12,169 nucleotides of DNA from Bacteroidales bacterium. GTDB taxonomy: Bacteria > Bacteroidota > Bacteroidia > Bacteroidales > WCHB1-69. The stretch covers positions 1 to 12,169 of the forward strand of contig JAAYRN010000304.1 in NCBI GenBank assembly GCA_012518765.1, given 5' to 3'. Every line of letters begins with the position of its first letter. Position 1 is the stretch's first letter. The position numbers and the translations under genes are program-made. Positions 9,501-12,169 of the stretch are shown here, piece by piece. Below the pieces are notes generated by a model. The model saw nothing but the letters and a program-made list of their open reading frames with translations. It was not told the origin of the DNA and did not search any database.

Positions 9501-9815
9501 GATTATAAGTTGAATTTTATTTGTCAATGTATACCGTAATGTTTTTTCTAACTTAGGTATAATGGTTTGAATTTCTTTTGCTGCGTATTGAGCCAAATGT
9601 TTACCCTGCGGATAAAAATAAATATCAGCTACAGGCGTACGGTAATACGACCAAACTTTTTGTTCGGTTTGTACTCTTCCTTTACCAAAATAAAGTTGTG
9701 AGCCGTTGTAAAACTGTGCGTATGAATCCAAGTAAAAAAACAAAACCAAGCATAATCCTATGATATACTTGATTTTATTTAATTCAAAACAACTTTTCTT
9801 ACGCTTTATCACCAT
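6582..9815 (-). CDS. Envelope protein: degenerate peptidase-like domain, TolB-type propeller and C-terminal Omp85-like barrel
   Basis: A 1077-residue exported protein. Residues 1-33 form a signal peptide with a basic n-region and hydrophobic core (IIGLCLVLFFYL), cleaved near SYA. Residues about 55-290 resemble the peptidase-MA-like (gluzincin-type) domain often placed before propellers in Bacteroidota. The zinc motif is degraded: HENLE at 150-154 stands where HExxH is expected, and the later E-G-L-A block reads DGLSAYF (189-195). It is therefore probably not a metallopeptidase. Residues about 300-580 contain WD40/PD40 (TolB-like) blades such as SFSSDGRYIVMSA (411-423), SPQFISNNKYIIFSSNRE (453-470) and YLTFISDRNG (523-532). 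Residues about 680-1077 form an outer-membrane barrel of the Omp85/surface-antigen type, with MRGF (947-950) matching the conserved L6 RGF motif. Further features are FGDIGTAWTG (993-1002), a glycine-rich GAGxR-like strand (FGTGIRF) and a terminal phenylalanine in LNLDF, as expected for BAM recognition. First gene of the operon; function unknown. Confidence 0.82.
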   Translation of the reverse strand: MVIKRKKSCFELNKIKYIIGLCLVLFFYLDSYAQFYNGSQLYFGKGRVQTEQKVWSYYRTPVADIYFYPQGKHLAQYAAKEIQTIIPKLEKTLRYTLTNKIQLIIYTRHSDYMQSNVGLEVENFYNTGGVTPIYGHKVFLYFDGNMRVFHENLESGLASLMLNRIIRGQSVLSGLSSSDLAAIPYWFTDGLSAYFSKEWTTEIDNQVREGILSGKYKKIHNLPIKEQAIAGYSLWHYIANTYGEDMVINFLYYIRAVRNYEKTTRIILGISFKQLAEDWMKYYTKRYLTHPEDDLLAHSVLKKYKKNTVYLYPKQSPNEEYIAYISNQEGKVGVHLQHTETKKSKRIYRYHYRIEDNPDYSFPIISWHPNSKLLYMMIEDESKVYIQPYNIESKKWEKRQVVFVHKITDFSFSSDGRYIVMSAIKDGQSDIYVYTMASRSLVAITDDKADDYSPQFISNNKYIIFSSNRENDTISNNYEQEYRVKTKYDLFAYDVETKSKVLHRLTHTPNAEEKYAFDLGNDYLTFISDRNGIYNRYIGKFDKEITHIDTAIHYSRVFRDFPITDRVNSILYQHVNTNNLISTDLSLHKDKFLITKEQLPSVEFFSKKPLMSTISLLHKLAKQQVVDSLKSIPLDSTITRKRLQFVKLIEVNDSIYAKHKKYDIYADTANNLSRKSMLIPRVYHTQFSLNSVVLQADFSYLNATYQQFVPSSNPIYLNPGLNLFMMVEAKDLLEDYRLVGGVRFSVDLNKEFVFSYEDYSKRLEKQISVYFQSINNVNHHGYYQSQQSTSLFYILKYPFDRVNSINFTNMVRYNKYALKATDDISLHQKDVNSFWIGTKAEYVIDYTYPMTINLMKGMRGKVFVEFMCTPDKSFQNIYVVGLDLRHYTKIHRTLVWANRFATSTSYGKNRLIYYMGGLDNWWFATFNSDIYVDTTINYTYQTLATNMRGFDQNIRNGTSFFVLNSELRFAVVQCIMDRPMKNDFLNSLQLVVFGDIGTAWTGLTPYSEGNSLYKQIITSGPSIKITLNKQTEPIVAGFGTGIRFLLLGYFIRLDYAWGIENYKINKGKFYISLNLDF

Positions 9816-10046
9816 TTATGATTTTCGTTTTTTATCAAACTGTAAAAATACAAAAAAATTGTTTATCAAGTCCATGTCTTTTTCAAGTAAAAACAATTGA
9901 TTTTTTTAGCTATTTTTGCACCTAATTTTTGGTGTTTTTCTATGAGTTTTGTTTCAATAAAACACACAAGTAAAAAAGCATACTTATCCAATAATTAAGA
10001 TGTATATGCGTTAGTAAGTTTGTATATTTTATAAAATCTTTATCAC
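9816..10046. promoter_or_regulatory. Divergent intergenic region with candidate -7 boxes
   Basis: No gene is seen. On the plus strand, TATTTTTG (9911-9918, followed by CA) and TAAGTTTG (10015-10022) both match the TAnnTTTG -7 box. Neither has a TTTG at the usual -33 distance. The second would give a leader of about 20 bases before the ATG at 10047. On the minus strand, TATTTTTA at 9842-9849 is a near-match preceded by a T-run ending in G, much as in front of mfd; it could drive the three-gene operon starting at 9815. Confidence 0.4.
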
Positions 10047-11093
10047 ATGGCAGAAAATTCAAAAACAACCACCTCTGGAATAAACGTTCTTATACTGATT
10101 ATCAAGAACTGGAAGTTACTTTTGAGTGTAGCTTTATTGTCGGCAGTAGTTGCCTTCTTTTTTTCAACCCCTATTTTTATCAAACCCAAATATAAGTCCT
10201 CAGTCGTTATGTTTTCCACTTCAAGCAATGCAGTTTCCCAACTGATTTTAGCTGAAGGAAATTACAATGAATTTTTAGATATTACCCAATTTGGAACCGA
10301 TGCACACATAGAACAAATGATACAAGTTTTAAACTCAAGAGATATCAAAGACCACATCATCGAAAAATTCAACTTGACTTCTCATTATGGAATTGATACC
10401 AATAAAAAACACTGGAAATCAAAACTATACAAATATGTAAAAAACAACATACAATTTAAGCGTACAGATAACTTAGCTGTAGAAATTGTTGTGGAGGACA
10501 CCGACCCCAAATTAGCCGCCGAAATAGCCAATGAAATAGCTGATTATTACGATATGTTGAAGCGACAAATCGTGCAACAACGCTCCATAGAGGCTTTTCA
10601 TATTTTACAAGAAGAAATGAAACTTACTGACCAGCTTGTAATGAGCTTAACCGACTCTTTGTCAAGAGTTATGAGTTACGGAGTATACGACTATGAATCT
10701 CAATCCGAACGATTAATGCAGCAATATGCCATTGAATTAGTAAAGGGAAATACTGCGGGTGTAAATCGTATCAAAGAAGAATTAATGATTTTAGAAAAAT
10801 ACGGACCTATTTACGTATCTGTCAGAGACCGTTTGTTTTATTTAAAAGAAGCACAAAAACTATATCAGGAAAAATATCAAAATGCCCGTGTCGATGCCTC
10901 TTACACACTGCCTCAAAAGTTTGTGGTAGAAAAAGCTGTTCCTTCCGACAAAAAATCTTACCCTAAAAAACTATTGATTGCCATTGTAACATCTATTTGT
11001 GTCAGTTTATTTACTTTCTTTTTACTGATTTTCAAAGAAAATATAAATCAATATTTCACCGAAATCAATCACCAACTTCGAAAAAAAGAATAG
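10047..11093 (+). CDS. Wzz-type chain length determinant / polysaccharide co-polymerase
   Basis: A 348-residue inner-membrane protein with the polysaccharide co-polymerase topology. It has a short cytoplasmic N-terminus, a first membrane helix at about 23-42, a large periplasmic region rich in helix-forming and charged residues (about 45-305), and a second helix at about 309-328 with a basic tail. The proline- and lysine-containing stretch VPSDKKSYPKK (298-308) just before the second helix is typical of the family. Wzz proteins control the length of O-antigen or capsule chains made by Wzy. There is no Walker A motif or tyrosine-rich tail after the second helix, so no fused BY-kinase. The gene lies 20 bases upstream of the ligase/polymerase-like gene and reads in the same direction, consistent with a surface polysaccharide operon. 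No Shine-Dalgarno sequence is evident before the ATG. Confidence 0.85.
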   Translation: MAENSKTTTSGINVLILIIKNWKLLLSVALLSAVVAFFFSTPIFIKPKYKSSVVMFSTSSNAVSQLILAEGNYNEFLDITQFGTDAHIEQMIQVLNSRDIKDHIIEKFNLTSHYGIDTNKKHWKSKLYKYVKNNIQFKRTDNLAVEIVVEDTDPKLAAEIANEIADYYDMLKRQIVQQRSIEAFHILQEEMKLTDQLVMSLTDSLSRVMSYGVYDYESQSERLMQQYAIELVKGNTAGVNRIKEELMILEKYGPIYVSVRDRLFYLKEAQKLYQEKYQNARVDASYTLPQKFVVEKAVPSDKKSYPKKLLIAIVTSICVSLFTFFLLIFKENINQYFTEINHQLRKKE

Positions 11094-11113
11094 TTCACAC
11101 ACATTTTTGAATA

Positions 11114-11857
11114 ATGCGACAACCCTGGTTATATAAAATAATAGATGTTCTAAAGAAAAAAGAAATTCTTATCTTTTTAATATCTCTATTATTTCTATTA
11201 GTTTGCGGCATAGGTATTAAACATCAAATTTTCTGGATTCCATTTACAGTATTTGTTTTACTTTTTTTGTATTTACTGTTTTTCAAAATGGATATTCTTT
11301 TGTACCTAACAGCTTTTTCCACTCCTTTATCCTTAGATATCAAGGAGTATATACCTGCTATTGAGGGCATAGGTTTATCTTTACCCAGTGAGCCGCTGAT
11401 GATAGCTTTGGCTTTTGTTTTCTTGGCTCGCATACTTTATAAAAACAACTACACTTTAAAAATCAGCAAACACCCCATTACCTTGGCTATGGTTTTTTAT
11501 TTAATTTGGATGTTTATAACCTCTGTAACGAGTTCAATTCCTTTGGTTTCATTTAAATTTTTAGCCAGTAAATTGTGGTTTATTATTCCTTTTTATTTCT
11601 TTTTAAGTCAGCTGATAGAAAAAAAATATCAAAGAAGCATTACTTTCTTTTTTGCTTACGCCTTGGGTTTATCCATTGTGGTTGTAAAAACCACTTTTAA
11701 ACACATACAATTGGGTGATGTTGAAAAAGTTAGCCATTGGATAATGAGTCCTTATTACAACGATCACACCGCTTATGGTGCCGTTCTTGCATTTTTTGTT
11801 TGTGTATTAGGTTGTATGTTATTCATACCTATTTTATCAAAAAACAAAAACTGTTAA
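11114..11857 (+). pseudogene. O-antigen ligase/Wzy-type membrane protein, N-terminal part, interrupted by a frame break
   Basis: 247 residues ending in KNKNC and a TAA, far short of the usual 400 or more for this family. The part present is a polytopic membrane protein with hydrophobic helices near 18-35, 38-58, 60-70, 93-110, 122-140, 153-167, 175-192 and 222-241. It includes the family-like block SPYYNDHTAYGA (212-223), normally followed by the Wzy_C ligase signature. That signature does occur immediately downstream, but in the -1 frame (see the 11845-12169 entry). Restoring one A in the run at 11839-11844, or a -1 ribosomal shift on A AAA AAC (11839-11845), would join the two parts. The family polymerises O-antigen or joins glycans to a lipid carrier, and the upstream Wzz gene supports that context. 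Either this is a real disruption, a base error in an A-run, or a recoded gene. Confidence 0.75.
11839..11845 (+). other. A AAA AAC heptamer at the frame break
   Basis: In the upstream frame the codons are TCA AAA AAC, so the heptamer is in the exact X XXY YYZ register of an efficient -1 slippery site. After a -1 slip, reading continues CAA AAA CTG TTA AGT directly into the ligase-domain frame. A second A-run follows one base later. No stable hairpin begins within 5-10 bases downstream. The same sequence is also a hotspot for homopolymer indels. Confidence 0.5.
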
Positions 11858-12169
11858 GTGGTATTATGTTTATTATCATGAGCGTAGGTTTATATTTATC
11901 CTTTAGTAGAGCAGCTTGGCTAAGCCTACTCTTAGCTATTGGAGTGCTGGTATTGCTACTTTTTAGAATAAGACTAAAAAGTATATTGTTATTTATAGCA
12001 AGTTTCTTTATATTGATTTTTACGTTTCAATCCACATTATTACATCAACTCAATCAAAACGAACAAGAATCATCCGATAGTTTCATAGAACACATTCGCT
12101 CCAGTACCAATATTTCCTCCGATGCTTCTAATGTTGAACGCCTGAATCGATGGAATTCGGCTGTACGAA
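11845..12169 (+). pseudogene. O-antigen ligase/Wzy-type protein, C-terminal part in the -1 frame (runs off right edge)
   Basis: From 11845 the -1 frame is open to the window end (108 codons). It reads QKLLSGIMFIIMSVGLYL, then SFSRAAWLSL with the S-R-A-x-W signature of the O-antigen ligase family at 11905-11919. A hydrophobic helix follows (about 11935-12040), then a polar periplasmic-loop-like segment ending in ASNVERLNRWNSAVR, which resembles the conserved R-x-x-W block of the second half of these proteins. It continues naturally from the preceding N-terminal part, so the two are one gene. Internal ATGs at 11866 and 11878 could allow restart after the TAA at 11855, but no ribosome binding site is seen. 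The downstream end is not in the window. Confidence 0.75.

Noticed and set aside
9919..9939. CACC...GGTG hairpin followed by five T, as a terminator
   Set aside because: The stem is only 4 bp and it sits in a divergent region where no plus-strand transcript needs to end.
11884..11929. Stem GTAGGTTTA / TAAGCCTAC with a 28-base loop, as a frameshift-stimulating structure
   Set aside because: It begins 38 bases after the heptamer, well beyond the usual 5-9 base spacer, and has a long loop; probably chance.

Overview
The window looks like chromosomal DNA from a member of the Bacteroidota, probably Bacteroidales-like; I cannot place it more finely. The evidence is the very AT-rich composition, genes without obvious Shine-Dalgarno sequences, promoter elements of the Bacteroidota type (TTTG, about 19 bases, then TAnnTTTG), and typical gene families: an S9B dipeptidyl peptidase, a TolB-propeller/Omp85 protein and a MORN-variant repeat protein. 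No phage, transposon, integrase or CRISPR array is visible.

Layout. (i) 1-403, minus: the N-terminal 134 codons of the transcription-repair coupling factor Mfd, running off the left edge. (ii) 404-672: divergent intergenic region with a near-consensus promoter at 591-621. (iii) 673-2862, plus: a complete secreted dipeptidyl peptidase IV. Its true start is 673, because the in-frame ATG at 592 lies inside the promoter. (iv) 2909-2934: a bidirectional terminator shared by the peptidase and the tRNAs that converge on it. (v) 2942-3111, minus: tRNA-Leu(UAA) then tRNA-Gly(GCC), nine bases apart. (vi) 3244-9815, minus: a tight three-gene operon transcribed leftwards. It encodes a 1077-residue envelope protein (degenerate peptidase-like region, TolB-type propeller, Omp85-type barrel), an MsbA-like ABC exporter, and an exported protein of about 18 MORN-variant repeats. 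(vii) 9816-10046: second divergent intergenic region. (viii) 10047 to the right edge, plus: the start of a surface polysaccharide cluster, with a Wzz-type chain length protein and then an O-antigen ligase/Wzy-type membrane protein whose frame is broken at 11839-11857.

How the genes work together. The three-gene operon places an inner-membrane lipid/glycolipid-type exporter beside an outer-membrane Omp85-type barrel and an exported repeat protein, and it lies divergent to polysaccharide assembly genes. A role in envelope biogenesis is a reasonable inference, but the sequence does not show a substrate. The peptidase, mfd and tRNAs look like ordinary housekeeping neighbours.

The two points most worth checking are the -1 frame break in the ligase, which sits on an A AAA AAC heptamer, and the three-part fusion protein, whose peptidase-like domain seems to have lost zinc ligands. 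I found no convincing new defence or mobile system.
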